DNA of 64,000 nt, taken from Paraburkholderia hiiakae (GTDB lineage Bacteria > Pseudomonadota > Gammaproteobacteria > Burkholderiales > Burkholderiaceae). The notes below the pieces were generated by a model. The model made no database searches. It had not been told where the DNA came from and saw only the letters and a list, made by a program, of their open reading frames with translations. The translations under genes and the position numbers were made by a program. Positions 1 to 7,968 of this stretch are shown here, in pieces (positions within the stretch are counted from its first letter, which is position 1; every line of letters starts with the position of its first letter). Where the stretch lies: positions 124,001-188,000 of the forward strand of contig NZ_CAJHCQ010000011.1 of the NCBI RefSeq assembly GCF_904848665.1, in the 5' to 3' direction.

Positions 1-106
1 GCGAATTGTTGCCCTTGGGGCCGCTGGTCGGGCGTCCTGTTTTTCATCTTGCGCCGCAGCGCGTCCCGGCACGCGCCCGAGCACCATCGGCCGGGCAACG
101 CAAGCG

Positions 107-1822
107 TCACTCATGCTGCGCCTGTGCGCCGCGCAGCACGTACAGCGTCACGCTCTGCGCGGGCAGGCTCGCGCGCAGCGTGCCGTCCCGGTAGGGCGCG
201 TCGGGCATGCGCGACAGCTGGTTGTTCGCGAGCCGCCAGGTTTCGGCCACGCCGCTCGCCGCGAAATGGTCGAGCGTGACGGCGGCGTCTGCGGGGCGGT
301 CCAACTGCTTGTTGATGACCACGAGCGTCAGCGCGTGATCGCTCTCGCGTAAGGCGGCGAATGCGGAAACCGTGTCCGGGTCGGGCGCGCTTGCCGAGAT
401 GCTGGTCGCACCGAACGCCGCGCCGTTGCCGTCGTAGTTGCGGTAGAGCTTGAACGCTTTGTACACCGGCATCGAGGAATCGAGCGTGCCCCAGCGCGTG
501 GCGATATCCAGCCCTTCGCAGCCGAAAATGCCGAGCACGTCGGCCTGGGCAGTCGCGCCGTTCATCAGCGTGTCGCCGCCCCAGTTGTATTCCGTGATGC
601 CGATGGGCGTGCCCGGGTAGTAGTACGTATCGACCCAACGCCGCATCAGCGGGATCAGCGCCACGACGCTGTTGATCCACGTGGGGTCTTTGTAGTTCGG
701 GTCCCACAGGTCGCGCGTGGAGCGGTTGCGCATGAGCGCGACGGCCTGCGAGTTCGTCGCGCCCGTTTCGGCAAATTCGCCGCCCTGCGGGTAGAAGTGG
801 AGGCTGAACACATCCACCGGATGGCCCGCCGCTTTCCATTGCGTGAGCAACCAGGGCACGTAGGGCATGCCCTGAGTTTCGCCTGTGCGGTCGGGCGCGT
901 GATCGAGGCCGTGGTCCGCTGCGTACTGCTGGTCGAAGCCGCTATAGAAGTAGCCCTGCCAGCCCCATTCTTCCGGCGCGACGATCTGCGCGTGCGGGTC
1001 CGCGGACTTCACGGCGCGCGAATAGGCGATCACCTTGTTTGCGATTTCGCTCGCATGCGCGCCCGTGGGATGCACGTCGCGGTGGATGAGCTGCCAAAGG
1101 CTCGGTTCGTTGTCGAGCGCGTAGTAGCGCACGCCGCCCGCGCTCGCGCCGCCGAACTGCTTGACCAGATCCGCCACGCGCGCCTGTTCGTTTTGCGGGT
1201 CGTCGGGTGTCGAGGCGTCGTTCGTGTCGTTGCCGTCGATTGGCTTGCCACCTGGCGCCACGCCATTGCCGGCGTCGGCATGGCCGTTCACGTCGTAGTT
1301 CGGCTGCGGGCCGTATTTGGCGATCGAGAAGCTCGCGAGCGTCGCGCGCGCCGGCCCGAGTTTCGCCACACGGCCGAGCATCGGAATGGTCACGATGGGC
1401 GTGGCGCCCGCCGCCTGGGTGAGCGCGACGAAGCGCTCGCCGAACTGGTCGTTGATATCGGCGGGATTGACGGCGAGGCTTTCGAAATACCAGTCCTTGC
1501 CCGCATTGCGCGCGTCGATGCGCCAGTTATAGGCCGAGGCGCTGTTGCCGCCCGAGCGGTTGACCGGCGCGCGCAGGTCTTGCAGGACGGCAGTCGTGCC
1601 GAAGTTGATGCCGTAAATCAGCGGGCTGATGGGATGCCGGCCTGCCGCGGCATCCACCGAGATGGCCACTGGCAAGGGCGTGCCGGAGGTCGCGTCGGTG
1701 CAGGCCGCCGCGCCCGATATGAGCAGCGCGCCGATCAGCACCGTATGCAGGTTAGGGCGCTTGAGGCTGCGGGCGGTAAGCGTCGTCAGCCCGAGGACGC
1801 GGGCTGGTCGGAGTATGTTCAT
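107..1822 (-). CDS. Glycoside hydrolase family 44 beta-glucanase/xyloglucanase, probable lipoprotein
   Basis: A 571-residue protein with the GH44 fold signatures. The motif LDNEPSLW places the acid/base Glu at residue 239, and ITEYNWGG places the nucleophile Glu at 411; both spacing and context fit endo-beta-glucanases/xyloglucanases of this family. The N-terminus has a basic stretch, then a hydrophobic segment (about 28-40) followed by Cys41 in an AAAC context, so it is probably exported and may be lipidated, although the lipobox is not canonical. It would attack beta-1,4-glucans of plant cell walls outside the cytoplasm. It is monocistronic, transcribed leftward. No clear Shine-Dalgarno precedes the only plausible ATG. 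Family assignment is firm; the exact substrate (cellulose, xyloglucan, mannan) cannot be told. Confidence 0.88.
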   Translation of the reverse strand: MNILRPARVLGLTTLTARSLKRPNLHTVLIGALLISGAAACTDATSGTPLPVAISVDAAAGRHPISPLIYGINFGTTAVLQDLRAPVNRSGGNSASAYNWRIDARNAGKDWYFESLAVNPADINDQFGERFVALTQAAGATPIVTIPMLGRVAKLGPARATLASFSIAKYGPQPNYDVNGHADAGNGVAPGGKPIDGNDTNDASTPDDPQNEQARVADLVKQFGGASAGGVRYYALDNEPSLWQLIHRDVHPTGAHASEIANKVIAYSRAVKSADPHAQIVAPEEWGWQGYFYSGFDQQYAADHGLDHAPDRTGETQGMPYVPWLLTQWKAAGHPVDVFSLHFYPQGGEFAETGATNSQAVALMRNRSTRDLWDPNYKDPTWINSVVALIPLMRRWVDTYYYPGTPIGITEYNWGGDTLMNGATAQADVLGIFGCEGLDIATRWGTLDSSMPVYKAFKLYRNYDGNGAAFGATSISASAPDPDTVSAFAALRESDHALTLVVINKQLDRPADAAVTLDHFAASGVAETWRLANNQLSRMPDAPYRDGTLRASLPAQSVTLYVLRGAQAQHE

Positions 1823-2104
1823 CGGGCGCGTGGGTGAAGCGGTGGCTGGCGGTTCCTGATCTCTTGTCAGTAACGGCAGGCATTGCCGTTAATCAAGGGT
1901 GGAACTCGCACGAAATCATCACGAATGTCAGTTTGATGCGACATCCGGGATGTTTTCTTACGTATTATATGCGCCGTCGAATCTTCACAGTTGGCCCGGG
2001 AACGGCGCGTCGCGCGGCGCGGGCTCAAGCAGTTGAACAAGCTGCGCGGTCAATCAGGCCGTTGTGCGTACAACGAGCTTGAAGCGAAGCCGTGCGGGCC
2101 TGGT

Positions 2105-2599
2105 TCATCGCCCCGGCTGCAACTGGCCCCAGCTCACGAGAATGGCCTGAATGCTGCGCGCGTAGGCATCGCGCTCGTGCGGCGACTCCGAGTGGTACGC
2201 GCCAATGGCGCGCCACGTGTTGCCGTATCGCACCATCTTTTGCTTGAGCAGCCAGGCGGCCACGAAGATATTCACGCACGGGTCCGTGAGGGCACCGTGC
2301 GGAATGCCCTCGCGCGAAAGCTCCGAAAAGTGGATCGAGTTGATCTGCGCTTGCCCAACGTCGATCGAGCCGTTGGCATTGTGATTGACGGCCGCGGCGT
2401 CCCCTTTCGATTCACGCCACGCCACGGCGCGCAGCACGAGCGGATTCACGCCCTGGTAGGCCCCGGCCTTTTCAAAGCATTCATTGGCGGGCGGCGCGGC
2501 GTGCGCGGCCGTTGCGCCGAGCGCCGCGAGGCTCACGAACGCGACCCACGCGCGGACGACTCGCGATCGCAGGCTCAGGGCGTTGGTCTGCTGCTGCAT
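2105..2599 (-). CDS. Lytic transglycosylase, IagB/IpgF-type, periplasmic
   Basis: A 164-residue soluble lytic transglycosylase (SLT domain) of the small IagB/IpgF/PilT type found with type III and type IV secretion and conjugation loci. A signal peptide ends near AHA|APP (about residue 34). The catalytic Glu is residue 63 in AWRESKG, followed by GQAQIN and the AYHSE motif; two Cys (41 and 108) can form the disulfide usual in this group. I chose the ATG at 2597-2599 because a CGGAG site lies 9 bases upstream; a GTG nine codons earlier has no such site. It is the last gene of a three-gene leftward cluster whose other members are also exported, so it probably opens peptidoglycan for an envelope structure, but no secretion ATPase or pilin is in the window. 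Confidence 0.85.
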   Translation of the reverse strand: MQQQTNALSLRSRVVRAWVAFVSLAALGATAAHAAPPANECFEKAGAYQGVNPLVLRAVAWRESKGDAAAVNHNANGSIDVGQAQINSIHFSELSREGIPHGALTDPCVNIFVAAWLLKQKMVRYGNTWRAIGAYHSESPHERDAYARSIQAILVSWGQLQPGR

Positions 2600-2635
2600 G
2601 GGGCGAAGCTCCGGGTTGGGCGTCACTGCGCGACG

Positions 2636-3004
2636 TCACTGCGCGAGAGCGGAATCGAGCTGCTGCTCGATGTCCTTGAGATAGGCGCGCGAAGTGTCGG
2701 AGACAACGAGGCGCGGCGTGGGCATGGCGCAGTGGCAATCGCGCTGACGCAGCTTCTTCTTGTGCGAGGACGAATGCGGCGAGGGAAGCTCGTCGTCGTC
2801 GCCGGTGGAGGGCGGCAGCATGGCGAGCGTGGGCAGCGGCGGATAAACCTTGTCGGCAGCGGGCGTGGCTGCGGCGGCGACAGTGGTGGCAACGGTGGTG
2901 GAAACCCCGGTGGCGCCACCGGCGGCAGGCGCGCTGGTGGCGGGTTGGGCCGCCCACGCGGCGCTACAAAAGCCGAGTGCGGCGGCGAAAACGATCGGAC
3001 GCAT
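2636..3004 (-). CDS. Small exported protein of unknown function
   Basis: A 122-residue protein with a clear signal peptide (cleavage near AWA|AQP, residue 18), an Ala/Thr/Pro-rich middle and a basic-Cys patch (KKKLRQRDCHC) followed by a short amphipathic C-terminal helix. I do not recognise a family. The start used here (MRPIVF) has GGGGAG eight bases upstream and begins 4 bases after the stop of the preceding lipoprotein gene; a start six codons earlier would overlap that gene and lacks a site. Low-complexity linker plus a C-terminal helix suggests an adaptor that partners with the neighbouring lipoprotein or transglycosylase; this is inference from position only. Confidence 0.65.
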   Translation of the reverse strand: MRPIVFAAALGFCSAAWAAQPATSAPAAGGATGVSTTVATTVAAAATPAADKVYPPLPTLAMLPPSTGDDDELPSPHSSSHKKKLRQRDCHCAMPTPRLVVSDTSRAYLKDIEQQLDSALAQ

Positions 3005-3008
3005 CGTG

Positions 3009-3383
3009 TCAGCTCCCCGCATGCAACGGCTCGATCGAGACGCTGTACGTCTGGTTCGCGCCGGCCGTCAGGTTTTCGAGCGTGGGCTTGGGCCCCTGCG
3101 CGCTCACGCCTCGCCAGATGGCCTGATTGATGTACTTGAGGTCCTGGCCGAGGGCCGTCACGCGGATCACGGTGGGCTGCTTCTGCGCGGCGGCGAGCGC
3201 GCCCGCCTTGGCGAGCACCGCGTTCAGTTGCGGGTCGTGCGCGCCGAGCGCGTCGGCGGGAATGTCGAACTTCATGATGACGTTCGACACGGCGGGTTTC
3301 CCGGTTTGCGCCGTGGTGGGCGGCTGCAGTTGCGCGCAGCCTGTCATAACCATTACGGCAAGTAAAAGCAAAACGCGCGTCAC
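3009..3383 (-). CDS. Small lipoprotein of unknown function
   Basis: A 124-residue protein with a lipoprotein signal (hydrophobic residues 4-15, VMTGC, lipidated Cys16). The mature part is a compact alpha/beta domain with alternating hydrophobic residues (for example VIRVTALGQDLKYIN). First gene of the cluster lipoprotein - exported protein - lytic transglycosylase. Size, lipidation and partnership with a transglycosylase are reminiscent of DotD/TraH-like lipoproteins of IVB secretion or IncI pilus systems, but I cannot see a motif that proves this and regard it as a guess. Upstream lies a palindrome that could be a LacI-family operator. Confidence 0.65.
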   Translation of the reverse strand: MTRVLLLLAVMVMTGCAQLQPPTTAQTGKPAVSNVIMKFDIPADALGAHDPQLNAVLAKAGALAAAQKQPTVIRVTALGQDLKYINQAIWRGVSAQGPKPTLENLTAGANQTYSVSIEPLHAGS

Positions 3384-3455
3384 GGCCGGGTCTCCAAAAA
3401 ATCGTGGCGATGTACGCGTTTTCGGCCGCGCGCGCGCGGACTTGATACCCGGGTG

Positions 3456-3467
3456 GCAAACGTTTGC
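3456..3467. promoter_or_regulatory. PurR-box-like palindrome (LacI/GalR-type operator candidate)
   Basis: Perfect 12-bp palindrome GCAAACGTTTGC with the central CpG typical of LacI/GalR operators; it matches the core of the enterobacterial PurR box. It lies about 73 bases upstream of the lipoprotein gene start and is the only such palindrome noticed in this gap. No LacI-family regulator is encoded in the window, so the binder is unknown. Confidence 0.45.
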
Positions 3468-3602
3468 GAAAAAGAAAGAGTTCGCTCGCGCAGTGCCGCT
3501 TCCCGAAAGGTCGCGCGCGCGTGCGGCGGCGTTCGGGCAGAGAACTGCCTCCCGGACTGGCGGGAAATGCGCCGCGCATGGGGTGTTTAAGTATGAAGAA
3601 TG

Positions 3603-3638
3603 GCAAACAACCGCGCGGCACCGGCCCAGGTGCCGCGC
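3603..3638 (-). terminator. Rho-independent terminator after the GYD gene
   Basis: Perfect 10-bp stem (GCGCGGCACC at 3613-3622 pairing with 3629-3638) with a 6-base loop; read leftward it is followed by a T-rich GGTTGTTTGCC. It sits 12 bases past the stop of the leftward GYD-domain gene. Confidence 0.65.
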
Positions 3639-3649
3639 GCCGGTTCGCT

Positions 3650-3943
3650 TTAATTGAGCTTGCCGAGCACCGCGCTGAACTCATCCTTGCTCAAGGCGCG
3701 CAGCGTTTGCGTGCGGATATTGCCGAGCGACCCGAGCGCGAGGCCGAACGCCATGAAGCTTTGCTCGTCGGGCGCTTCGATGACCGTGACGATGTCGTAT
3801 TTCCCGAGCGTCCAGTAGATCTGCTTCATTTCACAGCCGAAAGTTTTGGCTAGTTCCGCTGCCTGACCGGCCCGCTGCGCGCTGTTTTTGACAGCGCGAA
3901 TACCCTGGTCGGTGAATTGCGCAAGCACCACATAGGTCGACAT
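3650..3943 (-). CDS. GYD domain protein
   Basis: A 97-residue protein of the GYD family (dimeric alpha/beta barrel fold). The name motif appears as LGKYD near residue 50, with the usual N-terminal TYVVLAQFTDQGIRAVK strand-helix. The molecular role of the family is not established. A good AAGGGG site precedes the ATG. It follows the flavoprotein gene by 34 bases on the same strand, so the two are probably co-transcribed. Confidence 0.88.
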   Translation of the reverse strand: MSTYVVLAQFTDQGIRAVKNSAQRAGQAAELAKTFGCEMKQIYWTLGKYDIVTVIEAPDEQSFMAFGLALGSLGNIRTQTLRALSKDEFSAVLGKLN

Positions 3944-3977
3944 GACGATTCCCCTTACGATGACATCGAAACGCGGA

Positions 3978-5384
3978 TCACTGGCTCCCCTCGGCCGACC
4001 CTTCGGGCCGGATGTTCTGGTTATGGCGGAAAAGGTTGTGCGGGTCGTAACGCGTCTTCACTGCGACGAGACGGTCCATGTTCGGACCATAGGCCGCCTC
4101 GACGCGCGTGCGTTCGTCGTCGGTGAGGAAGTTCACGTAGACGCTGCCGAGCGCATAAGGCGCGGAAGCTTCGAAAAAGTCGCGTGCCCAGGCAACGCAG
4201 CGTGCGTCGTCGGCGGGATCGGTCCAGCGGCCGTGCACATTCATCACGTAGAGCGCGTCGCGGTTCGGGTAGGCCATCGCATCGGGCGCGACGCGCAATG
4301 TCGCGCCGCCGATTTGCCCGAAGAAGATTTCGCACTGGGGCGAGGGCAGTGTGGCGATCGCGTCGGTCAGCGTGTCGATGAGACCGTCGGGCAACGTGGC
4401 GAGATTGTGCGATTTCCAGTAGTTGCGCGCGCCCGGCGTGAGAAGCGGATCGAATGCCTGTTGCCACGCGGCGTACGGCATCGGCCCGAGATGTTCGCCA
4501 TAAGGCTTGCCGAAGCGGCGCACCACCTCCACCGCGTTCGGCCCGTTTTCCAGCGGCCCCGAATAGCAGATCGCAAAGGCAATGATCGGCTTGCCGTGCA
4601 CCTCGGGCGGCAGGAAAGGCAACGGCGGTGCGAGGCGCGACACGCTCCACACTGTCAGGTCTTCGGGCATCGTCTCGACCGCCTCGCGATACTTCACGAG
4701 CGCTTCTTTCGCGGCGTCGAACGGCAGGACGACGAGACCGCCGTAGATCTCGGGGCCGACGGGGTGAAGCGCGAACTCGAACATCGTGACCACGCCGAAG
4801 TTGCCGCCGCCGCCGCGAATGGCCCAGAACAGGTCGGCGTTTTCGTCGGCGCTCGCGCGCAGCAGATCGCCGTCGGCGGTCACGATATCGGCGGCGACCA
4901 GGTTGTCGACCGACATGCCGAAGCGCCGGCTCAGCCAGCCGAAGCCGCCGCCCAGCGTGAGACCGGCCACGCCCGTTGTCGAATTGATGCCAAGCGGCGT
5001 GGCGAGGCCGAACGCCTGCGCTTCGTGGTCGAAGTCGCCCAGCGTGGCGCCTGGCTCCACATACGCCCGGCGCGTGGCGGGCTCGACTCTGACCGATTTC
5101 ATCGGCGAGAGATCGATCACGATGCCTCCGTCGCATAGCGCGCTGCCCGCGATATTGTGGCCGCCGCCACGCACGGCGAGCGGCAGCCCCGTTTCACGCG
5201 CGAACGCCACGGTTTGCCGCACGTCGGCGCAGCCCCGGCAGCGCACGATGAGCGCGGGGCGTCGCTCGATCATCGCGTTCCAGATTTGTCGGGCTTCTTC
5301 GTAGGTTGCGTCACCAGGTTGTAACGCCTCGCCGCGCAGCGCGCTTTTCAATGTGGCGACGGATTCGCTCGACAGGCTGGACAT
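3978..5384 (-). CDS. FAD-linked oxidase, berberine-bridge-enzyme type
   Basis: A 468-residue flavoprotein with an N-terminal FAD_binding_4 domain (about 45-190) and a C-terminal BBE domain ending in YDPHNLFRHNQNI. GGGHNIAG carries His76, the expected 8-alpha-histidyl FAD attachment site. In bicovalent members a Cys is found in the loop before LGGGFG; here the segment reads TGVAG, so the flavin is probably held by the single His link. Such enzymes oxidise sugars, alcohols or secondary metabolites with O2; the substrate cannot be predicted. GAGAGG lies upstream of the ATG. It heads a leftward two-gene unit with the GYD protein. Confidence 0.88.
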   Translation of the reverse strand: MSSLSSESVATLKSALRGEALQPGDATYEEARQIWNAMIERRPALIVRCRGCADVRQTVAFARETGLPLAVRGGGHNIAGSALCDGGIVIDLSPMKSVRVEPATRRAYVEPGATLGDFDHEAQAFGLATPLGINSTTGVAGLTLGGGFGWLSRRFGMSVDNLVAADIVTADGDLLRASADENADLFWAIRGGGGNFGVVTMFEFALHPVGPEIYGGLVVLPFDAAKEALVKYREAVETMPEDLTVWSVSRLAPPLPFLPPEVHGKPIIAFAICYSGPLENGPNAVEVVRRFGKPYGEHLGPMPYAAWQQAFDPLLTPGARNYWKSHNLATLPDGLIDTLTDAIATLPSPQCEIFFGQIGGATLRVAPDAMAYPNRDALYVMNVHGRWTDPADDARCVAWARDFFEASAPYALGSVYVNFLTDDERTRVEAAYGPNMDRLVAVKTRYDPHNLFRHNQNIRPEGSAEGSQ

Positions 5385-5835
5385 GGCACACCTCTCAATT
5401 CAACGGATCGGACAAACGCGCGCCAATAGCCGGGCGTGCGTTTTCATGGACTGAACGGAACTGCGGGCGACCGCTTCAATTGTCGAATCAGTGCGGCTCA
5501 CGCACGCGCGAAACGCGGCGTGCGTCCGGTCGGGAAAGCAGGAAGGAAGGGCTTTCGCTAAGGGCGGCGGGGGCAGCCTCTGGCCGGACCGCGAGGGGCC
5601 GGGCGGCGAGCGTGACATCGCCGGGTTTCTACCCGGGCCGCCACCGAGCCTCGCAGATTAATTAGATAACCTAAATTATGCAGCTTGATAAATAAAATCG
5701 CGTGCAATTAATTCAGATTATTGTCGCGCGTGGATTCACTTTAATAGTCTAGCAAGCGAAATGCATGGATTCTATAATTTTCACGCACGCACGGGCAGCG
5801 TGTGTCTTTTCACCAGCCCAACGAGAGGTCTCACC
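5385..5835. other. 451-bp intergenic region between divergent genes
   Basis: No supportable gene. The left two thirds is GC-rich; about 5655-5785 is markedly AT-rich (TTAATTAGATAAC, AATTAATTCAG) and should hold the promoters of the rightward DUF1059 gene and perhaps the leftward flavoprotein. Confidence 0.6.
5773..5778 (+). promoter_or_regulatory. Candidate -10 element for the DUF1059 gene
   Basis: Perfect TATAAT in the AT-rich part of the gap, 57 bases before the ATG. The -35 position 17 bases upstream (TAGCAA) is poor, so this may need an activator or not be used. Confidence 0.35.
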
Positions 5836-6039
5836 ATGACGCGAAAGTACATTGACTGCAGGGAGTTCCCCAGTGAGATGAACTGCTCGGTTGCGATCTC
5901 GGCGGATTCTGAGCTTCTGGAAGCTGCCGTGCAGCACGCGGTGAGTGTGCATCGTCACGCCGATTCGCCGGAACTGCGTGCGCAGCTCAGCCAGCTCTTT
6001 CACGAGGGCTCGCCGCCCGAGGCATTGCCACGCGCATGA
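5836..6039 (+). CDS. DUF1059 family small protein
   Basis: A 67-residue protein starting TRKYIDCREFPSE and containing the C...C...H pattern and QHAVSVHRH segment of DUF1059 proteins, a family of unknown role common in Burkholderiales. The start is the ATG after AGAGGTCTCACC; an upstream in-frame ATG at 5761 would add 25 unrelated residues overlapping the -10 candidate. Stands alone. Confidence 0.78.
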   Translation: MTRKYIDCREFPSEMNCSVAISADSELLEAAVQHAVSVHRHADSPELRAQLSQLFHEGSPPEALPRA

Positions 6040-6049
6040 CGATAAAGAG

Positions 6050-6072
6050 GGCCGGCATGCAAGGTGCCGGCC
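6050..6072 (+). terminator. Hairpin after the DUF1059 gene
   Basis: Perfect 8-bp stem GGCCGGCA / TGCCGGCC with a 7-base loop, 11 bases past the stop. No T-tract follows, so it is a possible but weak terminator or an mRNA-stabilising hairpin. Confidence 0.4.
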
Positions 6073-6273
6073 AGTGCGCCCGCTCCACACAGCGCGCGCG
6101 AGAAATCCAGCCCCGCCACCCACGCGTTTCTGGCGTGCGAATCCAGGCCGAGACTTAAGCGCCAGCAGACTGCGATTGCCACCCGTTCGCCCCGGCACGT
6201 TCGTCCGTGGCAGAATCAACCGCGTCCCGCAGTCCCAACATCAGCGTAAGGCCTTTCCAGCTGGGAGCCGCCC

Positions 6274-7734
6274 GTGAAATACCCGCTAATTGTTGGTTTG
6301 AGTATCGTTTTCGTCGATGTCGTCGTGTGGCGTGCGCAGATTCCTCCACATGATCTGGTCAGGCTCTTCATACGGCTCGCGCTCTTCGCGGTGTTGAGCT
6401 GGGTACTGTTTTCATCGGGCATGAATCCGTTCGGGCAGGCTCCGTACCGGGACGCGGCAGCGCTCCACTGGTTAGCCCAGGTTCTGGAAATCGTCTGGTG
6501 GCTGATGGCGGCGCGACTGTTTACCCTGTCGCTCGACTCTCTATTGCTGCCTCGCGCGTGGCGAAAGCAACGACTCTTCTCGGACGTCTTCGGCGCCGTC
6601 GTTTTCCTCGCTGCGGTCGTTGCCGCACTTGCATTCGTGCTTGAACTGCCGGTGCGCGGTCTGGTCGCGACATCGGGCGCACTGGCAATCGTGCTCGGCC
6701 TCGCCATTCAAAGCACGCTAAGCGACGTTTTCGCCGGCATTGTGCTCAACGCCACGGAGCCGTACACGGTTGGCGACTGGGTCGTGATTGACGATGTGGA
6801 AGGCAAGGTCGTCGAAATGAACTGGCGCGCCACGCATTTGTTGACCGGCCAGGGAAACACGCTCATTGTCCCGAACGCGATGACTTCCAAGGCGAAAATC
6901 TCGAACAACAGCAGGCCGGCGAATGTTCACGGCCTTTCACTCGTGCTCGAGATCGACCCCGAAGCGCGGCCGAAGACCGTGATCGACGCGCTGGAACGCG
7001 CGCTGACTGGAAGCAACGCCATCCTCAAGACGCCCGCGCCCTATGCCCGCATGCAGCGCGCAACGCTGAACTCGATCCATTACGAGGTGGTCGGGTTCGT
7101 TGACGATATGAGTAAAAAGAGGGTGACGTCCAACGAACTGTTCGATTTGTGCTACCGGCACCTGGCTGCCTCCGGGGTATCGTTGCGTGCACTGGGCGTG
7201 CCGGCGCCCGCAATCGAAGCGCATGACGCGAAGGAGGCGCTGCTCAAGCGCGTGTCTCTGTTCGAAAGCTTGAGTGCCGATGAAGTGAGCCAGCTTGCGA
7301 AGCGCCTTTCCCGGCACGAGTACCCGGCCGATCAACAGATACTTGCCCCGGATACCGTGCCGGATAGTCTCGCCATTATTTATGCGGGCGTGCTCTCGGT
7401 GACTTTCCGTGAATCGTCGGGCGTGCGCGAGCTTGCCCGGATTGGCCCGGGTGAAGCATTTGGCGAGGCGGGACTGCTGGCAGGCCTGCCCATGCATGTG
7501 TCCATTACCGCACTAACGCCATCGGTGCTTTTCGAAATCGGCAAGGACGACATGACCTCGTTCCTGAAAGAGCACCCGGAAGTCGCGAAACAACTGTGTC
7601 AGCTATTGGCATACCGGCAAGACAAGATCGTGAAGTTGACGACGGCGCTCCCCGCCGAACAGGAGCAAGGTCATTCGCTCTTTGAGTGGCTCTTCGGCAA
7701 GGTGCGCAATATCCACTCGTTGTACGATTCCTGA
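6274..7734 (+). CDS. MscS-type mechanosensitive channel with C-terminal cyclic-nucleotide-binding-like domain
   Basis: A 486-residue inner-membrane protein. The first 150 residues hold about four membrane helices; the MscS pore/beta domain follows (GLAIQSTLSDVFAGIVL, then YTVGDWVVIDD). From about residue 328 (LFESLSADEVSQLAKRL) a cNMP-binding fold begins, with GEAFGEAGLLAGLP near 392. In cyclic-nucleotide binders the phosphate cassette carries an Arg right after this Pro; here the residues are MHVS, so the canonical phosphate-binding Arg is missing and ligand or nucleotide use is doubtful. GTG start with GGGAG upstream. It probably releases solutes on osmotic downshock, gated or modulated by its tail domain. 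Confidence 0.88.
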   Translation: MKYPLIVGLSIVFVDVVVWRAQIPPHDLVRLFIRLALFAVLSWVLFSSGMNPFGQAPYRDAAALHWLAQVLEIVWWLMAARLFTLSLDSLLLPRAWRKQRLFSDVFGAVVFLAAVVAALAFVLELPVRGLVATSGALAIVLGLAIQSTLSDVFAGIVLNATEPYTVGDWVVIDDVEGKVVEMNWRATHLLTGQGNTLIVPNAMTSKAKISNNSRPANVHGLSLVLEIDPEARPKTVIDALERALTGSNAILKTPAPYARMQRATLNSIHYEVVGFVDDMSKKRVTSNELFDLCYRHLAASGVSLRALGVPAPAIEAHDAKEALLKRVSLFESLSADEVSQLAKRLSRHEYPADQQILAPDTVPDSLAIIYAGVLSVTFRESSGVRELARIGPGEAFGEAGLLAGLPMHVSITALTPSVLFEIGKDDMTSFLKEHPEVAKQLCQLLAYRQDKIVKLTTALPAEQEQGHSLFEWLFGKVRNIHSLYDS

Positions 7735-7762
7735 TGGGCTCTATTTCAGCGCGCCACGGCGT

Positions 7763-7917
7763 TTACCGCTCGGATTCGATCGGCAGAAGGCCAGGAACCA
7801 GACGCCGGCACGCCGCATGAAGGATACATCGGGCTCCGAATCATATTCGGTCACGGTTCCGTTCGCGGCCGCGTCGATCCAGACGAGTGCCGCCTCCCAT
7901 CGGCAATAGCGGTAGGA
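7763..7917 (-). pseudogene. Relic of the C-terminus of a PLD-family (ClsC-like) cardiolipin synthase
   Basis: Read leftward, this stretch encodes WIDAAANGTVTEYDSEPD followed by SFMRRAGVWFLAF, which matches the very C-terminus of phospholipase-D family cardiolipin synthases (typically ...YDSEPDxSFxRRxxVxxLxxLPIExxL). A one-base deletion after the last F shifts the frame; in the shifted frame the expected LPIESER and a stop follow immediately. The two HKD catalytic motifs and the rest of the gene are absent, so only about 50 codons survive. It sits between the MscS and KfrA-like genes. Confidence 0.65.
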
Positions 7918-7968
7918 ATCATGCGCTTTACGTTGTAATATCGACGCATTCCAGCCCCGCATTGCCCC

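Noticed and set aside
1..106. Possible gene fragment at the left edge
   Set aside because: No reading frame there shows a recognisable protein, and no clear terminator for the GH44 gene could be drawn.
6000..6182. A 60-codon - strand ORF in the gap before the MscS gene
   Set aside because: Overlaps the DUF1059 end and hairpin, no family match; the Ala/Leu-rich look is typical of random GC-rich frames.
5749..6219. A 156-codon - strand ORF across the DUF1059 gene
   Set aside because: Antisense to a recognisable conserved gene and without a plausible start region.
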